Positions 1-14,801 of a stretch of 64,000 bases of DNA are shown here, piece after piece. Made by a program: the position numbers and the translations under genes. The notes under the pieces were generated by a model that did not search any database, was not told the origin of the DNA, and saw only the letters and a program-made list of their open reading frames with translations. Source of the DNA: Thermoleptolyngbya sichuanensis A183 (GTDB lineage Bacteria; Cyanobacteriota; Cyanobacteriia; Elainellales; Elainellaceae); NCBI RefSeq assembly GCF_013177315.1, contig NZ_CP053661.1:1054001-1118000 (forward strand), given 5' to 3'. Each line of letters starts with the position of its first letter. Within the stretch, counting starts at the first letter, position 1.

Positions 1-654
1 TCCATGCTTGGCAGGTGCGCCTCGCCCTCGATACGCTGGGGGCGCGCCATAGACACATCGATTGGATGTAACCCGCAGCAGCAAGTCTGCCTCAATCCCT
101 GCCGTTTGGTTGACAAAACTGGCATTGCCGTACCCTCGGTCGTAGATCGCCAACGGACGCACCGCTAACTGCCGAGTCACTTGTTTGAGTTGGAATGCCG
201 CTTTACTGGCGGGTGTTTCAAAGCTGGTGATGCGCTCATGCCGCAATGGTAATGCCCAACTGCCCCTGTCTTCAGCAATCCAGGCTAAGGTACTGTAGTT
301 TTGTCCGGCTATCGGGGCATGTCCTGTTCTGCCTGATAAGGTGCGGTCTTTCAAACGCCTGGCAGCAGGACGGTTCCACCGACTCGCATCACCTGCCAAC
401 AACGGTTGCTGCTGAGTCGGTATCTGCTGCACCAACAGCTTCAGCACCTTTGATCGGGGTAGGCGGCTATCGCGCAACGCTTCATAGGTGCTCGACCACT
501 GGCGACGAAAGACAGGACTCTGCGATAGCCTCACAAACGACACGATGCACGCACTCACTAACACGGCATCCATCAGATCAAACAGGGCATCTCTGGCGTT
601 TCCCAAGCTGGCATACAACGTTTGGCGAAATTGCTGAAGTTCGTTGAAAATCAT
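1..654 (-). mobile_element. IS transposase, DDE type, N-terminal 218 codons (cut by window edge)
   Basis: An open frame starts at the ATG read at 654-652 on the minus strand and continues to base 1 without a stop, so the C-terminal part lies outside the window. The translation begins MIFNELQQFRQTLYASLG. It contains AGDASRW at about residue 100 and AIYDRGYGN at about residue 178, which fit the first two acidic positions of a DDE transposase of the IS701/IS4-like kind common in cyanobacteria. The frame looks intact in the visible part. It starts only about 130 bases beyond the terminator that follows rpoC2, so the element inserted just outside the rpo operon. Only one element end is in the window and I could not define its terminal inverted repeat. 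The family assignment rests on recalled similarity. Confidence 0.75.
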
Positions 655-781
655 GGGGTCAATGTTGGTTGTACTTCATTGACCTTACGGCAGTCGGTGC
701 TTCTCATTGACTGCCTTCCTCTTCACCATTAGTCCAAACTAAAGTTTTAAGCCATCTACGGATTTAGCAAAGGAATTTAGC

Positions 782-820
782 AAAAAGGGGGAGATGAAGG
801 CAATCCATCTCCCCCTTTTT
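782..820 (-). terminator. Rho-independent terminator after rpoC2
   Basis: A perfect 15 bp inverted repeat (782-796 with 806-820) has a 9 base loop. The stem is GC-rich in its inner part (GGGGG/CCCCC) and flanked by A5 on one side and T5 on the other. It therefore gives a stem followed by a U-tract on both strands. It lies about 100 bases beyond the rpoC2 stop on the minus strand, so it most likely ends the rpoB-rpoC1-rpoC2 transcript and also shields the operon from the neighbouring insertion element. Confidence 0.85.
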
Positions 821-920
821 GAATTTGGTTTGAATTTGGTATTTGAATGAACTGGGCGCTTGGACTTGGCATTTGAGCTAGGAGAAGCACTTTGCAGGCA
901 CTCTATGCTTCTCCTACGCC

Positions 921-3900
921 CTAGTCTTCGTCCTCGTCGTCATCCTCATCATCGTCGTCAGCGTACTCGTCGGCCAGCTCATCGTCCTCAAGGACACCAG
1001 AGAAGGCATCGTCACCAAAGCCGTGCGACGGACGCGGAAACTCAGTCCCTTCTCGCATTCCCAGACCTTCCGGCGGCGGGAACACGTCAAAGCCGCTGTC
1101 TAGGTCATAGCTGCGGGCGGTCAGGTCATCCAGCACCACATCACTCAGTCCCATGTCGTCCAGCGCGTCGAGGTCAACGCTAGTGGACTCTTCGTAGGCA
1201 TTGAAGCCTGTGCCCGCTGGAATCAGACGACCAATGATCACGTTTTCCTTCAGACCCCGCAGCCAGTCCGACTTGCCTTCGATCGCTGCTTCGGTCAGCA
1301 CACGAGTCGTTTCCTGGAAGCTGGCGGCCGAGATAAAGCTGTCGGTGTTCAGTGAGGCCTTGGTAATCCCCAGCAGCACCGGGGTATATTCCGCTGGCGC
1401 ACCGCCCGTAATCGACATCGCCTCGTTCACCTGCTGAATCTGGTGCAGTTCCACCAGTTCACCCGGCAGCATGGTGGTGTCGCCCCCGTCATCGACCCGC
1501 GCCTTGGAGGTCATCTGGCGCACAATTACCTCGATGTGCTTATCCGAAATTTCGATCCCCTGCGACTGATACACCGACTGCACTTCGTTTACCAGGAAGG
1601 TTTGCACCTTTTCCAGGCTGATCAGCGAGGCTTCGTGAACGCCCAGCGTTTCCCGATGTAGATCAAAGAAGATCTCCAGAATTTCGTGGGGGTTGGCAGG
1701 GCCGTCCGTCAGCGGTTCAGCGGCACCCACTTCCTGCCCGTCGATGATCAGCATGTTCTGACCCGGCCCGATGGGATACTCGGTGATTACGCCGTCCGCT
1801 TCGACGACCTTCACCTGCACTGTGTCGTCGTCGCTGTAGACCACCTGCGCTGTGCCCGGTCGCCGTGCCAAGACGCAGGCTTCTTTGGGCTTGCGGGCTT
1901 CCAGCAGTTCCTCAATCCGGGGTAGACCCTGGATGATGTCTCCGGTCTTGGCGCGTTCAAACACCAGCAGCACCAGGTTGTCGCCCCGTTGCACCAAATC
2001 ACCGTCGTCGATGTGCAGCACCGCACCCGCTGACACGCGATAGGGGCGTGCCAGTCGCAGTTGCACCTGGGAATCGCTAACCGAGAGGACTTGTCCCGAT
2101 TCTTCAACGGTGACTCCATCGGCGATCGCCGCTCCAGCCACCAGCAGGTCGCCCGCTTTCACAGTAGGGGACTTGCCCTCCGTCTCGACGGTCAGCTTGT
2201 CCGACTCGCGAACGACCAGAATCCGGCGGGCTGATTCGTTGCTGCCCACGCCGCGCACCTCGCCACCTTCCTTACACAGGATCTCGGTGCGGGCCACTTC
2301 GTCTCCTGGCGAGATTTGATCCCCGTCTTTCACCAGCAGCGTGGTTAGCGTGCTGCCCTGGGTCTGGTCGGCGGGCACGTCGCGACGAATCACCAGCGAT
2401 TCCAGAATCACCAACTGGAGGCGCAGCAGTTCAGGATCAGATTCATCAGGCACTAGCTCGATATCCGCGGCCAGTTGTGCATCTTGATCAATCTCCAGCA
2501 CTAGCTGAGTCCGCAGCAGTTCCAACCCTTCGACCGACTTGACGCGCTCACCGTCCTTATACATCGTCCGCTGCACTGCCCGGAGTTGGATTGCGCGACC
2601 AGACTCCTCGCTGGTCGAAGATTGGCTGGGCACCGAAGGTTCGTCGGGCACAGCAAACTCTGTCACCGGACGCAGCAGCAGTGCTGGGCCTTCGGGCGAA
2701 TCGACATATTCGACATAGCGCAGATCCGTCAGTTCGAGACCGGGCAGCAGTTCTTCGCCGGGGTTGGCGATCGTGCCGTTGCGACTCATGACGGCTTCCG
2801 GGTTGTCAACCATGTGCAGTTCGCCGGGCTTGATCACGATTTCCCGCAGAATGTCGTTCTTTTGGGTCACTTCGACTACGCCGCTGCTCTGGCAGAAGAT
2901 GTCTTTGACCACTTCGGTGCCCGCTTCCACAAACTGCCCGTCTTCGACCAGTAGCAGCGAAATATCTTTGTTCACCTCGTGGGATTCTTCAGGAATCCAG
3001 AGAATCGTGCCGCCCTTGACGACTTCATAGCCCTGTTTGGCCTTGCCGCGCTTCTCTAGCTCGATGCCAGAGAACTTGATGATGCCGCCCGTCTGGGTGT
3101 GGTAGCGGTCGTCAATCAGTTCCGCTACGACCTGCTTGTTCACCACCTTTGTGCCGGGTGTGGCAATCAGGGAGAATCGCTGGTTGTGCTGGGTTTCGAT
3201 GATGTAGTGTTCGCGGCCTTGCTGGCTTTCGGCGATGACGCGGGCCTGATCCAGCAGCACCGACGCGGTGATGATTTCGACTTCGCGCCCCGCTTTGCCT
3301 TCGCCATCCTGGGGCAGGCGCACTGTACCACCATTTTCGGTGACGAGCTTGGTCTTGGCGAGGATGCTGTTGGCTTCGACGCGATCGCCATTCTTTACAA
3401 CAGGTTCTGCGCCCGGTGGCAGGTTATACACCTCGCCCGACAGCACCCACAGCAAGCCGCCCCGCTGGGCAATGCGAGTGATGTTGCCCTGGCGATCGCG
3501 CTTCTCTTCGGGCACGAGGTCGGCAAATTTCACCTCGCCAGCCAGGTCAGAAGCCACGTCCTTACTGGCTTTTTCCGTCACCTTGCGGACACGCCCCGTC
3601 GCGGGCAGTTCTGCCAGGATTTGATCGGCCACGACCGAATCGCCTTCCTGGGCAAACAGGATGGAACCCTGAGTAATCGTGTGGGACTCCTTGCGGCTGC
3701 CTTGTTCCACGATCACTTCCACCGAGGGCGACTCGATAATCAGCGCGTCTTCGCCGTGGCGGGTGCGGAAGGGGCGAGAGCGCAGCACTTCGTCCTTACG
3801 CTTTAGCTTCAGGTGAACTGTGCCGTTGAAGCTGGCGCGGATGGTCGGAGCCTGTTCGCCTGTGACCGTGCCGCCCGTGTGGAATGTTCGCATAGTCAGC

Positions 3901-4925
3901 TGCGTCCCCGGTTCGCCAATCGACTGCGCCGCAATGATGCCCACGGCTTCGCCCATGTCCACCAGGTAGGCGTGGGCTAGGCTCCAGCCATAGCAGCGCT
4001 GGCAAACGGAACGGGAGGCCTGGCAGGTCAGGGGCGATCGCACGACCACCTGCTCTACCTTAGCCCGACCAATTTCCTCCGCCATATCGTCGGAAATTGG
4101 CTCGTTGCGAGGAACAATAACTTCACCCGTTTCGGGATGAATCACATCCTCCGCAGGCACGCGACCCAGCAGCCGATCCTTCAGAGGAATCAGCACTCGC
4201 TCCCCGTCTGTCATGCTGCGGATGGGAATGCCGCGCTCCGTGTTGCAGTCTAGCTCCCGAATAATCACGTCCTGCGATACGTCCACTAGACGACGGGTGA
4301 GATACCCGGAGTCCGCCGTCCGCAGCGCCGTGTCCACCAGTCCTTTCCGCGCCCCGTAGGAGGAGATGATGTACTCCGTCACCGTCAGCCCTTCGCGGAA
4401 GTTGGTCTTAATGGGCAGGTCAATAATTTCCCCCTGCGGATTGGCCATCAGGCCGCGCATCCCCACCAACTGACGCACCTGAGAGATGTTTCCCCGTGCG
4501 CCAGAAAATGCCATCATATAGACCGAGTTGAGCGGGTTGCTCTCGCGGAAGTTGCGAACCACCGCACTGGTTAGGTCTTCGTTGGTGCTGTTCCAGGTGT
4601 CGATTACCTTCTGGAAGCGCTCTACTTCAGTAATGTCGCCGCGAGTATAGCGCTCCTCGGTTTTGCGGATTTCGTCCTCGGCTTCGTCGAGCAGTTTGCG
4701 CTTGCTGGGCGGAACCTGCAAGTCGTCTACACTAATCGACACCCCCGCCCGCGTAGCAAACTTGAAGCCCAAATCCTTTAGCTCGTCGGCTACCTGTGCT
4801 GTGCGGGCGGTCCCATAGTGGGTGAAGGCCCAGGCAATCAGTCGCCGCAACTGCTTTTTATCGATCACGCGATTGCGAAACACGACGGGCTTCTCGGATC
4901 TTTGAATCGAACTTTGCTCTGTCAT
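921..4925 (-). CDS. rpoC2: DNA-directed RNA polymerase subunit beta' (C-terminal half, cyanobacterial split form)
   Basis: A 1334-residue protein forming the C-terminal part of the polymerase beta' subunit, which in cyanobacteria and plastids is split into gamma (RpoC1) and beta' (RpoC2). The zinc-binding cysteines are visible at residue 227 (DCNTERG) and residues 301, 308 and 311. The bridge helix/trigger loop region lies around residues 320-352 ([24 protein letters not shown] in part). The long middle section, about residues 370-1050, is the lineage-specific insertion of repeated sandwich-barrel hybrid motifs. The protein ends in an unusually acidic tail made almost only of Asp and Glu. It is the last gene of the minus-strand rpo operon, 232 bases after rpoC1. 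Confidence 0.97.
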   Translation of the reverse strand: MTEQSSIQRSEKPVVFRNRVIDKKQLRRLIAWAFTHYGTARTAQVADELKDLGFKFATRAGVSISVDDLQVPPSKRKLLDEAEDEIRKTEERYTRGDITEVERFQKVIDTWNSTNEDLTSAVVRNFRESNPLNSVYMMAFSGARGNISQVRQLVGMRGLMANPQGEIIDLPIKTNFREGLTVTEYIISSYGARKGLVDTALRTADSGYLTRRLVDVSQDVIIRELDCNTERGIPIRSMTDGERVLIPLKDRLLGRVPAEDVIHPETGEVIVPRNEPISDDMAEEIGRAKVEQVVVRSPLTCQASRSVCQRCYGWSLAHAYLVDMGEAVGIIAAQSIGEPGTQLTMRTFHTGGTVTGEQAPTIRASFNGTVHLKLKRKDEVLRSRPFRTRHGEDALIIESPSVEVIVEQGSRKESHTITQGSILFAQEGDSVVADQILAELPATGRVRKVTEKASKDVASDLAGEVKFADLVPEEKRDRQGNITRIAQRGGLLWVLSGEVYNLPPGAEPVVKNGDRVEANSILAKTKLVTENGGTVRLPQDGEGKAGREVEIITASVLLDQARVIAESQQGREHYIIETQHNQRFSLIATPGTKVVNKQVVAELIDDRYHTQTGGIIKFSGIELEKRGKAKQGYEVVKGGTILWIPEESHEVNKDISLLLVEDGQFVEAGTEVVKDIFCQSSGVVEVTQKNDILREIVIKPGELHMVDNPEAVMSRNGTIANPGEELLPGLELTDLRYVEYVDSPEGPALLLRPVTEFAVPDEPSVPSQSSTSEESGRAIQLRAVQRTMYKDGERVKSVEGLELLRTQLVLEIDQDAQLAADIELVPDESDPELLRLQLVILESLVIRRDVPADQTQGSTLTTLLVKDGDQISPGDEVARTEILCKEGGEVRGVGSNESARRILVVRESDKLTVETEGKSPTVKAGDLLVAGAAIADGVTVEESGQVLSVSDSQVQLRLARPYRVSAGAVLHIDDGDLVQRGDNLVLLVFERAKTGDIIQGLPRIEELLEARKPKEACVLARRPGTAQVVYSDDDTVQVKVVEADGVITEYPIGPGQNMLIIDGQEVGAAEPLTDGPANPHEILEIFFDLHRETLGVHEASLISLEKVQTFLVNEVQSVYQSQGIEISDKHIEVIVRQMTSKARVDDGGDTTMLPGELVELHQIQQVNEAMSITGGAPAEYTPVLLGITKASLNTDSFISAASFQETTRVLTEAAIEGKSDWLRGLKENVIIGRLIPAGTGFNAYEESTSVDLDALDDMGLSDVVLDDLTARSYDLDSGFDVFPPPEGLGMREGTEFPRPSHGFGDDAFSGVLEDDELADEYADDDDEDDDEDED

Positions 4926-5157
4926 AGATGATGTCCCGCCCTTCAGAACTCAAAAAGGTTAGCAATACTTGGTGGCTGTCTGGCAGCTACACCCAGGTGC
5001 AGCCCGCGAAACCGGAAACGAATGGATCAAGAAGCCCTGTTTTAGGGCGATCGCCCTTCACTGTCCACCCCCAACCTTGACGCTGCTAATCTGCCGCTCA
5101 TCTCAAGTTGCGAGTAAAGTTGCGAGAGGGACTAGGGGGCGATCGCCGTCAACGGCT

Positions 5158-7032
5158 CTAGCTGACGAGTGCTTCCTGGATCGTCTTGTGGTAAATAATG
5201 CGGCCCGGGGTCGTGCGAATGTATTGAGACACCCGGTTGCCCTCGGCATCTTCCCGGACGCGGCGATATTTGTAGAGCTTCGTGACAATGCCATCTTCGG
5301 AGCGCTGTTCCTCAATCGGCTCGTTGTCCGGCTCTGGCGACTCCACATCGCCGTCAAACCGCACCCAAACGTAGGCGTGCAAATCAACCTGCTGCTGCTC
5401 ATAGGCAACGATTACGTCCTCCAAGCTGGAGAAGTAGCGATCCTTGCCCTTGGTAGCATTGGGGTTTTCTGCGGTCAGATAGTAGCAGCCCAATACCATG
5501 TCCTGGCTTGGGGTGACGATCGGGCGCCCCGTAGCTGGGGAGAGGATATTGTTCGAGGCCAGCATCAGCAGGCGGGCTTCGGCCTGGGCTTCTAGCGAGA
5601 GGGGGACGTGAACCGCCATCTGGTCTCCGTCGAAGTCTGCGTTAAAGGCCGGACACACCAGCGGGTGAAGCTGAATTGCTCGACCGTCTACCAGAATGGG
5701 TTCAAAGGCCTGAATCCCTAGACGGTGCAACGTTGGAGCACGGTTTAGCAGCACGGGGTGACCGTCGATCACTTCTTCCAGCACGTCCCAAATCTGGGGG
5801 TCGTTGCGCTGAATCAGCTTCTTCGCCGCTTTGATATTGTTCACCAAGCCCTGACGAATCAGGCGGTGGATCACAAAGGGCTGAAATAGCTCGATCGCCA
5901 TTTCCTTGGGCAGACCACACTGGTGAATCTTGAGCTTGGGGCCGACCACAATAACCGAACGACCGGAGTAGTCTACCCGCTTGCCCAGCAGGTTTTGGCG
6001 GAAGCGACCCTGTTTTCCTTCAATGATGTCCGACAGGGACTTGAGCGGGCGGTTGTTGGCTCCGACCACCGTGCGGCCGCGCCGTCCATTGTCGATCAGC
6101 GCGTCCACGGCTTCTTGCAGCATCCGCTTTTCGTTGCGGACGATGATCTCCGGAGCCAGAATTTCCTGGAGCCGAGCCAGACGGTTGTTCCGGTTGATCA
6201 CCCGGCGATACAAATCATTCAGGTCGGAGGTGGCAAAGCGACCGCCGTCCAGTTGTACCATCGGGCGCAGGTCTGGCGGAATCACCGGAATCACGTCCAG
6301 CACCATCCACTCCGGCTTAGACTGGGTAGCGATGAAGTTGTCGATCACCCGTAGCCGCTTGATCAGCTTGGCGCGTTTTTGCCCCTTAGCAGTGGCAATT
6401 TCCTCCCGGAGTTGCTCAGCTTCTTTCTCCAAATCCAGGTCTTCTAGCAGTCGTTGCAGCGCTTCTGCACCAATGCCTACTTCAACCCCAGTGAGCTGAG
6501 AATCTTCGCTATAAAGCTGATCTTCGATCTCAATCCACTGGTCTTCGGTCAGGAGTTGCTTGTAGCTGAGGTTTTCGGCGTTGCCGGGGCTGAGAACCAC
6601 GTAGGAGTTGAAGTAGACAATCTGCTCCACGTCTCGCAGCGGCATATCCAGCAAAATCGCCATGTAGCTGGGAATGCCCTTGAGATACCAGACGTGGGCC
6701 ACGGGAGCCGCTAGCTTGATGTAGCCCATGCGGTGGCGGCGGACGCGAGATTCCGTCACCTCCACGCCGCAGCGCTCGCAGACGATGCCCCGGTGGCGCA
6801 CCCGTTTGTATTTACCGCAGTGACACTCCCAATCCTTGGCCGGGCCAAAAATGCGTTCGCAGAACAAGCCGTCCATTTCCGGCTTGAGGGTGCGGTAGTT
6901 AATTGTTTCCGGCTTGGTGACCTCGCCCACGACCTGTCCGTTTGGCAGGGTGCGCTCTCCCCACTGGCGAATCCGCTCTGGCGAGGCCAGCCCAATCTTC
7001 ACGTAGTCAAACCGCTGTTCAATTTTGGGCAT
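5158..7032 (-). CDS. rpoC1: DNA-directed RNA polymerase subunit gamma (N-terminal part of beta')
   Basis: A 624-residue RpoC1, the usual cyanobacterial length. The N-terminal zinc ribbon uses Cys70, Cys72, Cys85 and Cys88. The catalytic NADFDGDQ motif, which holds the Mg2+ of the active site, is at residues 464-471. The start codon is the ATG at 7032 ([19 protein letters not shown]), typical of the family, with a GAAGGA ribosome-binding site just upstream. It sits between rpoB (gap about 190 bases) and rpoC2 and assembles with both in the core polymerase. Confidence 0.98.
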   Translation of the reverse strand: MPKIEQRFDYVKIGLASPERIRQWGERTLPNGQVVGEVTKPETINYRTLKPEMDGLFCERIFGPAKDWECHCGKYKRVRHRGIVCERCGVEVTESRVRRHRMGYIKLAAPVAHVWYLKGIPSYMAILLDMPLRDVEQIVYFNSYVVLSPGNAENLSYKQLLTEDQWIEIEDQLYSEDSQLTGVEVGIGAEALQRLLEDLDLEKEAEQLREEIATAKGQKRAKLIKRLRVIDNFIATQSKPEWMVLDVIPVIPPDLRPMVQLDGGRFATSDLNDLYRRVINRNNRLARLQEILAPEIIVRNEKRMLQEAVDALIDNGRRGRTVVGANNRPLKSLSDIIEGKQGRFRQNLLGKRVDYSGRSVIVVGPKLKIHQCGLPKEMAIELFQPFVIHRLIRQGLVNNIKAAKKLIQRNDPQIWDVLEEVIDGHPVLLNRAPTLHRLGIQAFEPILVDGRAIQLHPLVCPAFNADFDGDQMAVHVPLSLEAQAEARLLMLASNNILSPATGRPIVTPSQDMVLGCYYLTAENPNATKGKDRYFSSLEDVIVAYEQQQVDLHAYVWVRFDGDVESPEPDNEPIEEQRSEDGIVTKLYKYRRVREDAEGNRVSQYIRTTPGRIIYHKTIQEALVS

Positions 7033-7220
7033 CCGTTGTCCTTCCTTCTGTAACGATGAGGCGCGTAAAAGCTTGAAGCGTATTGAGGGTGCAGGCAGAT
7101 TGGAAATCGGCTAACCTGCCGGGGGTGAAGCCGCGAGGTGAAAGCACTGGAGGGCGATCGCCCAGCCCCTGGTTCTTGTCAGATTCGGGTGGGGCGATCG
7201 CGCAACGGCCCTTCTGGCGG

Positions 7221-10514
<3,294 letters not shown>

Positions 10515-11251
10515 GCGTCTCCTCGAACAGGTCAATTCTGGGGAGCATCCCAGAGAGCAAGGCAGTAGGGTCAAAAGCGCGGTCAGGGGTTTGCAAGCTC
10601 AAGGAACAGGCGAGAATAGGGGATTCCCAATACCGAGATGAGCTAAGATGACGTGAAACGGCGATTGCCACACAAGTTCCTGAGTTCTGAACTAGCAGAA
10701 AACAGGGGCTTGCGTGGGCGCAAAGGCTCTCCAAACTGTTTCGGTGAGCCAATCGAACTCAGGGGGAAGCTCGAAGTAGGGCAAGGTCAATGTCCTGACA
10801 GGAACAGCTTCAGGCTGAACAGGCTGAGCAATGCTGAACGGTATCAAGTTGAATCTCAAATCGGCTGAATGAGCTAAGCTGGGCGGGCTAGCGGAAGGGC
10901 AGGTGAGCGAAGTTGGGGGAGTTGCCGCTAGGAGCAATGCAACCCGTGGATGAGAGAGTTGCGCCAGAGGGCATATCGGCAGAAAGAAAAATAGAGAAGC
11001 ATTTATATAAGAAATCTGAATCTAACCGATTGTCAGCAAAGTGGCAAGGGAGCCAAGAAACGGCGCTGAGTCTGGAGCAGCGGAGCCGCACACCACCAGC
11101 AACCCTGCGATGCCATACGCAGCCCCTATAAGATTATGACGCATGTCGCCTGATCCGTGTCCAGTTTTTCGCAAATCCCTCTTGACAAACTTTTGCTAGG
11201 GCTGCTAGCGGGATGGAATCTGCAACACGCTAAGGGTTGTCGCTAAGACTT
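10515..11251. other. Intergenic region between tatD and rpoB
   Basis: A 737-base stretch with no convincing gene. As it lies upstream of rpoB on the minus strand it should hold the rpoB promoter and leader. A weak candidate is CATAAT read on the minus strand at 11138-11133, with TGGACA 19 bases upstream (11163-11158). The spacing is longer than ideal, so I do not call it firmly. Short open frames here have no family features. Confidence 0.5.
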
Positions 11252-12103
11252 TTAGGGTGAAGACAGGGACGGCAGCCGATCCGGAGATGCCCACGCGGGA
11301 TCTGAGGCTGGAACGTCGAGGCGGAACAGGCGACGGGCGTTCTGGGTTGTCTGGTGGGCGATCGCCTCCAGGGATTCTCCCCGCAATTGCGCCACACGCT
11401 CCGCCACATAGCGGACATAGGCAGGTTGGTTGCGCCGTTCGCCCCGCTTGGGAACGGGGGTCAGAAATGGACAGTCGGTTTCGACGAGGAGGCGATCGCC
11501 CGGAACTCGCTGAGCCGAAGCCTGTACCTGGCTTGCGTTCTTGAACGTGACAATGCCGCTAAAGCTGATATAGAACCCCAATTCTAGAAACCAGTCGGTT
11601 TCTTCTGGGGTGCCGCTCCAGCAGTGCATCACGCCGCGAACGGGCCCATCCACCGCCCAGATCTGGCGCAGGCTCGCCGCCATTTCAGCCGCTGCATCCC
11701 GGCAGTGGATGATGATCGGCAAGTCCAACGCTCGCGCAACCCGGATCTGAGCCTCGAACGCCTCAAACTGAAGCGCCCGATTATCCGCCTTGTAAAAATC
11801 CAGCCCCATTTCGCCAATCGCTACGACTCGATGATCCGAGCGGGCCAGAGTGCGAATTTCGTCAGCCATCGTCGCAGTCCACCGATCGGCATCCAGCGGG
11901 TGCAACCCGACCGCGAAGGAAATCTCTGGAAACTGATCGGCGATCGCCCGAATTGCGTCAAACTCGGCAGGCTCAACGCAGGAGTGAACCAACTGCACCA
12001 CACCCGCCGCCCGCCAGCCCTGAGCAACCTCCAGCAAATCGGGCTGAAAGCTCTCAAAGTTGAGATGAACGTGGGTGTCGATGAGCGGAGGAAGTTGGGT
12101 CAC
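11252..12103 (-). CDS. tatD: TatD family metal-dependent hydrolase
   Basis: A TatD-type DNase/hydrolase with a TIM-barrel fold and two metal sites. Visible motifs in order: IDTHVHLNF at the N-terminus, [23 protein letters not shown] and VETDCPFL, which carry the His, Glu and Asp metal ligands. An upstream TTG at 12133 would add ten residues. I prefer the GTG at 12103, because it places the IDTHVH motif seven residues from the start as is usual in the family, although its ribosome-binding site (GGGTGG) is weak. The gene lies between rpsT and rpoB on the same strand, an order often seen in cyanobacteria. Its cellular substrate is not shown by the sequence; 3'-5' nuclease activity is known for relatives. 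Confidence 0.9.
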   Translation of the reverse strand: MTQLPPLIDTHVHLNFESFQPDLLEVAQGWRAAGVVQLVHSCVEPAEFDAIRAIADQFPEISFAVGLHPLDADRWTATMADEIRTLARSDHRVVAIGEMGLDFYKADNRALQFEAFEAQIRVARALDLPIIIHCRDAAAEMAASLRQIWAVDGPVRGVMHCWSGTPEETDWFLELGFYISFSGIVTFKNASQVQASAQRVPGDRLLVETDCPFLTPVPKRGERRNQPAYVRYVAERVAQLRGESLEAIAHQTTQNARRLFRLDVPASDPAWASPDRLPSLSSP

Positions 12104-12289
12104 AGCGATAGAGCCACCCGCGAGGGCCGACAAGAAAGGCTAGATGTGAGACGTGATGCTCTCGGACTTTATAGGGACTGGCCCAGCCTGGGCCAATCTA
12201 ATCTAAACTGGCCGATGCTCTAAAAGCTCACCCACAAACCATTACTGATCCGCATGGCGAGGTACATTGGACAGGTTCGAGCAACCTAG

Positions 12290-12322
12290 ATCTAAGCTTC
12301 ATCCAGGCTTTATCTAAGCTTT
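12290..12322. repeat. 11 bp tandem repeat, three copies, spanning the rpsT stop
   Basis: Three adjacent 11 bp units (12312-12322, 12301-12311, 12290-12300) read on the minus strand as AAAGCTTAGAT, AAAGCCTGGAT and GAAGCTTAGAT. The first unit contains the last two sense codons and the TAG stop of rpsT. Confidence 0.85.
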
Positions 12323-12616
12323 AGCGGCCGTCTCCGTTTGAGACCTTAGCGCCTTGGCCAGCCGAGCCTTCCGACGTGCCCCGGTATTGGGGTGAATCAC
12401 GCCCCGCTTCACCGCTTTGTCAATTTTGCTGTAGGCGGCCGCTAGGCGATCGCCCACTTCTTTCTCTAGCTCCGGCGTTGGATTGGCCGCATATTCGTTG
12501 ACCGTGGTGAAATATCGCTTCATCAAGGTCTTCACCGCAGACTTGTAAGATTTATTGTGCAGTCGGTTGCGCTCTGCAATCTGAACCCGCTTAATCGCAG
12601 ACTTAATATTTGCCAC
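12314..12616 (-). CDS. rpsT: 30S ribosomal protein S20
   Basis: A 100-residue basic protein starting [21 protein letters not shown], the signature N-terminus of S20, which binds 16S rRNA in the small subunit. Length and lysine/arginine content fit the family. It is the first gene of the minus-strand series rpsT - tatD - rpoB - rpoC1 - rpoC2 and diverges from hisD. The stop codon lies in the first unit of an 11 bp tandem triplication that extends into the downstream spacer. Confidence 0.97.
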   Translation of the reverse strand: MANIKSAIKRVQIAERNRLHNKSYKSAVKTLMKRYFTTVNEYAANPTPELEKEVGDRLAAAYSKIDKAVKRGVIHPNTGARRKARLAKALRSQTETAAKA

Positions 12617-12907
12617 AGTGTGTCTCTATTGGGTAAAGGCTACAAAATTTCGGCAGCTATCTATTCTAGCGAATAACTCACCAATATGCTAGAACCACTC
12701 CCTATAAATCTAGCTCACGGCTACACTAATCCGCTAAAAATCCCGCTAATCTAGAGATAGGTCGTACCCATAGGCACTCAATAGCAGTCCGGTTTTCCTC
12801 CAACGAGCGGCAGAGTTGAAGGCTTCTGGGAATGGATTCGGTTTTTGAGTTCGACCTTTGAGTAGACGGGGCACTCCCGGACTGGCGTCTCTCACCTCAC
12901 TGTGGCA

Positions 12908-14260
12908 ATGCTGCGAATTATCAATCAACGGTCTGAAGCCTCAACGGAACTGCGGCGAATTTGCGATCGCACCCACGATGAGCAAATCCTCCACAAGGAG
13001 GCAACGGTTCAGCAGGTGCTCCAGGCAGTGAGGCGGCAGGGCGATCGCGCTGTTCTGCACTATGCCGAAGAGTTTGACCAGGTATCCCTAAAGCCCGAAG
13101 AACTGCGAGTCAGCGGCTCCGAGCTAGACGCAGCCTACCAGCAAGTTTCCAAAGACCTGCTCGATGCCATTCGCATTTCCTGCAAGCGGGTGGAGGCCTT
13201 TCATCGGCAGCGCGTTCCCAAAAGCTGGGTGCAGTTTGAAGATCCAGAAATCGTCCTAGGCAAGCGCTATACGCCCGTCGATCGGGCTGGGCTGTATGTC
13301 CCCGGTGGGCAGGCTGCCTACCCCAGCACGGTGATTATGAACGCGACTCCGGCAAAGGTGGCAGGCGTAGGGCGCATCGTGATAGCAACCCCGCCGCGCC
13401 CAGATAAAAGCGTGAATCCGGCAATCTTGGTGGCGGCTCAAGAGGTGGGGGTGCAGGAAATCTATCGAGTGGGCGGGGCGCAGGCGATCGCCGCACTGGC
13501 CTACGGCACAGACACTATCCCCAAAGTGGACGTGATCACCGGCCCAGGCAATATCTACGTTACCCTGGCGAAAAAACTGGTCTACGGGACGGTAGGGATC
13601 GACTCCCTGGCAGGGCCCTCGGAGGTGCTGATTATTGCCGACCACACGGCCAATCCCACCCATGTCGCCGCCGACATGCTGGCCCAGGCAGAACACGACT
13701 CGCTGGCGGCGGCAATTTTGCTGACTACAGACGCGACGCTGGCCCACAAGGTCGTGGCGGAGGTGGAGCGGATGCTGATCAACCATCCCCGTCGCCTGCT
13801 GACCGAAAAGGCGATCGCCCACTACGGTCTTGTGATTTTGGTCGATTCTTTAGCTCAGGCAGCAGACCTTTCCAACGAGTTTGCGCCGGAGCATTTGGAG
13901 CTTCAGATTGCCGATCCCTGGGTGCTGCTGGAAAAAATTCGCCACGCCGGAGCCATCTTCCTCGGCCACTCGACTCCCGAAGCCGTAGGCGACTATCTTG
14001 CCGGCCCAAACCACACCCTGCCTACCTCTGGCGCGGCTCGCTACGCCTCCGCACTCAGCGTAGAAACCTTTATCAAGCATTCCAGCCTGATTCAGTATTC
14101 CCCGGCTGCGCTTCAGGAAATGGCGACAGCGGTTGACACCCTGGCGATGGCCGAGGGACTGCCATCCCACGCCGACTCAGTGCGCCTGCGGGTGCAAAAG
14201 CCGACCAGCGCTCAAGAAGTGACCGGCGATTATCCCATTAGTCCCGAAGCGGGCTTTTAA
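12908..14260 (+). CDS. hisD: Histidinol dehydrogenase
   Basis: A zinc enzyme catalysing the last two oxidation steps of histidine synthesis, L-histidinol to L-histidine with two NAD+. The frame contains the family signature around GPGNIYVTLAKKLVYG, SLAGPSEVLIIAD and AAD MLAQAEHD, the EFAPEHLEL motif with the catalytic Glu-His pair, and GHSTPEAVGDYLAGPNHTLP near the C-terminus. I use the ATG at 12908 (MLRIINQ); a GTG two codons upstream (12902) is also in frame. It is 450 residues, normal for HisD. It stands alone, divergent from rpsT, with no other his gene in the window, as is common in cyanobacteria where his genes are scattered. Confidence 0.96.
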   Translation: MLRIINQRSEASTELRRICDRTHDEQILHKEATVQQVLQAVRRQGDRAVLHYAEEFDQVSLKPEELRVSGSELDAAYQQVSKDLLDAIRISCKRVEAFHRQRVPKSWVQFEDPEIVLGKRYTPVDRAGLYVPGGQAAYPSTVIMNATPAKVAGVGRIVIATPPRPDKSVNPAILVAAQEVGVQEIYRVGGAQAIAALAYGTDTIPKVDVITGPGNIYVTLAKKLVYGTVGIDSLAGPSEVLIIADHTANPTHVAADMLAQAEHDSLAAAILLTTDATLAHKVVAEVERMLINHPRRLLTEKAIAHYGLVILVDSLAQAADLSNEFAPEHLELQIADPWVLLEKIRHAGAIFLGHSTPEAVGDYLAGPNHTLPTSGAARYASALSVETFIKHSSLIQYSPAALQEMATAVDTLAMAEGLPSHADSVRLRVQKPTSAQEVTGDYPISPEAGF

Positions 14261-14322
14261 TGCCACGGGTCAGCGTATCCTCCCAAACCTTGCTGGCTCA
14301 ACCCGTTCAATCTGCACCATGC

Positions 14323-14712
14323 TCAGGATCGACTCTGGCGGGTAAGGTATTGCCGCAGCCGCATCAGGCTCACAGTCTGCCCTAGATTCAGCGGCAGCAG
14401 CGAGATACCCTGTAAAGACGACTGCACCCAGCCCTCGCCCCAATACCACTGGTGAAATCCGTCCACGCCCTGACTGAGCAGCAGCCGCAGACTGTTGGAG
14501 TCCAGCACATCGACTTGATGCCGGATGGCAATCGGCCCTAGCCAGCCTGTGAACTGCATTCCCGGTTCTAGGCGATCGCCCAGATCATGCGAAAAGGTCT
14601 GCGGCCCAAGCCACTGACGAAATTCCGCAGGACGCAGCAAGCTATCTCGAATTGCGGCTTCGGAGGCATTTAGCTCAATCCGCAACTCACTGTGTTGAAA
14701 AACTCCAAGCAT
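14323..14712 (-). CDS. Conserved hypothetical protein, SRPBCC-like
   Basis: A 129-residue protein starting MLGVFQHSELRIELNAS. The pattern of an N-terminal strand, a helix with RPAEFRQWLGPQTF, and later alternating strands ending in a C-terminal helix (LGQTVSLMRLRQYL) resembles the small START/SRPBCC lipid-binding fold. I see no catalytic motif and no signal peptide. It lies between hisD (convergent, gap about 60 bases) and clpS (same strand). The function is unknown. The fold statement is an inference from pattern only. Confidence 0.7.
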   Translation of the reverse strand: MLGVFQHSELRIELNASEAAIRDSLLRPAEFRQWLGPQTFSHDLGDRLEPGMQFTGWLGPIAIRHQVDVLDSNSLRLLLSQGVDGFHQWYWGEGWVQSSLQGISLLPLNLGQTVSLMRLRQYLTRQSRS

Positions 14713-14736
14713 GATGGCAGGGCGAATGGTCTGGGG

Positions 14737-14775
14737 TACTGGTCTAGGCTACTGGTCTGGGTTACTAAGCCGGGT
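14737..14775. repeat. 13 bp degenerate tandem repeat, three copies
   Basis: Units TACTGGTCTAGGC, TACTGGTCTGGGT and TACTAAGCCGGGT follow each other directly at 14737, 14750 and 14763, in the spacer between clpS and the upstream end of the 129-residue gene. Confidence 0.6.
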
Positions 14776-14801
14776 TATGGAGTCTGGAGTACCATCCAGC
14801 A

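Noticed and set aside
3099-3806. A 235-codon plus-strand frame inside rpoC2
   Set aside because: It is the shadow of rpoC2 on the opposite strand, with no family features. The same holds for several long frames opposite rpoB and the giant gene.
10515-10574. A 20-codon N-terminal extension of RpoB
   Set aside because: The extension is not family-like, and the ATG at 10514 has a strong ribosome-binding site directly upstream.
11158-11187. A strong plus-strand promoter (TTGACA at 11182)
   Set aside because: No matching -10 box at 16-18 bases, and the next gene on that strand is more than 1.7 kb away.
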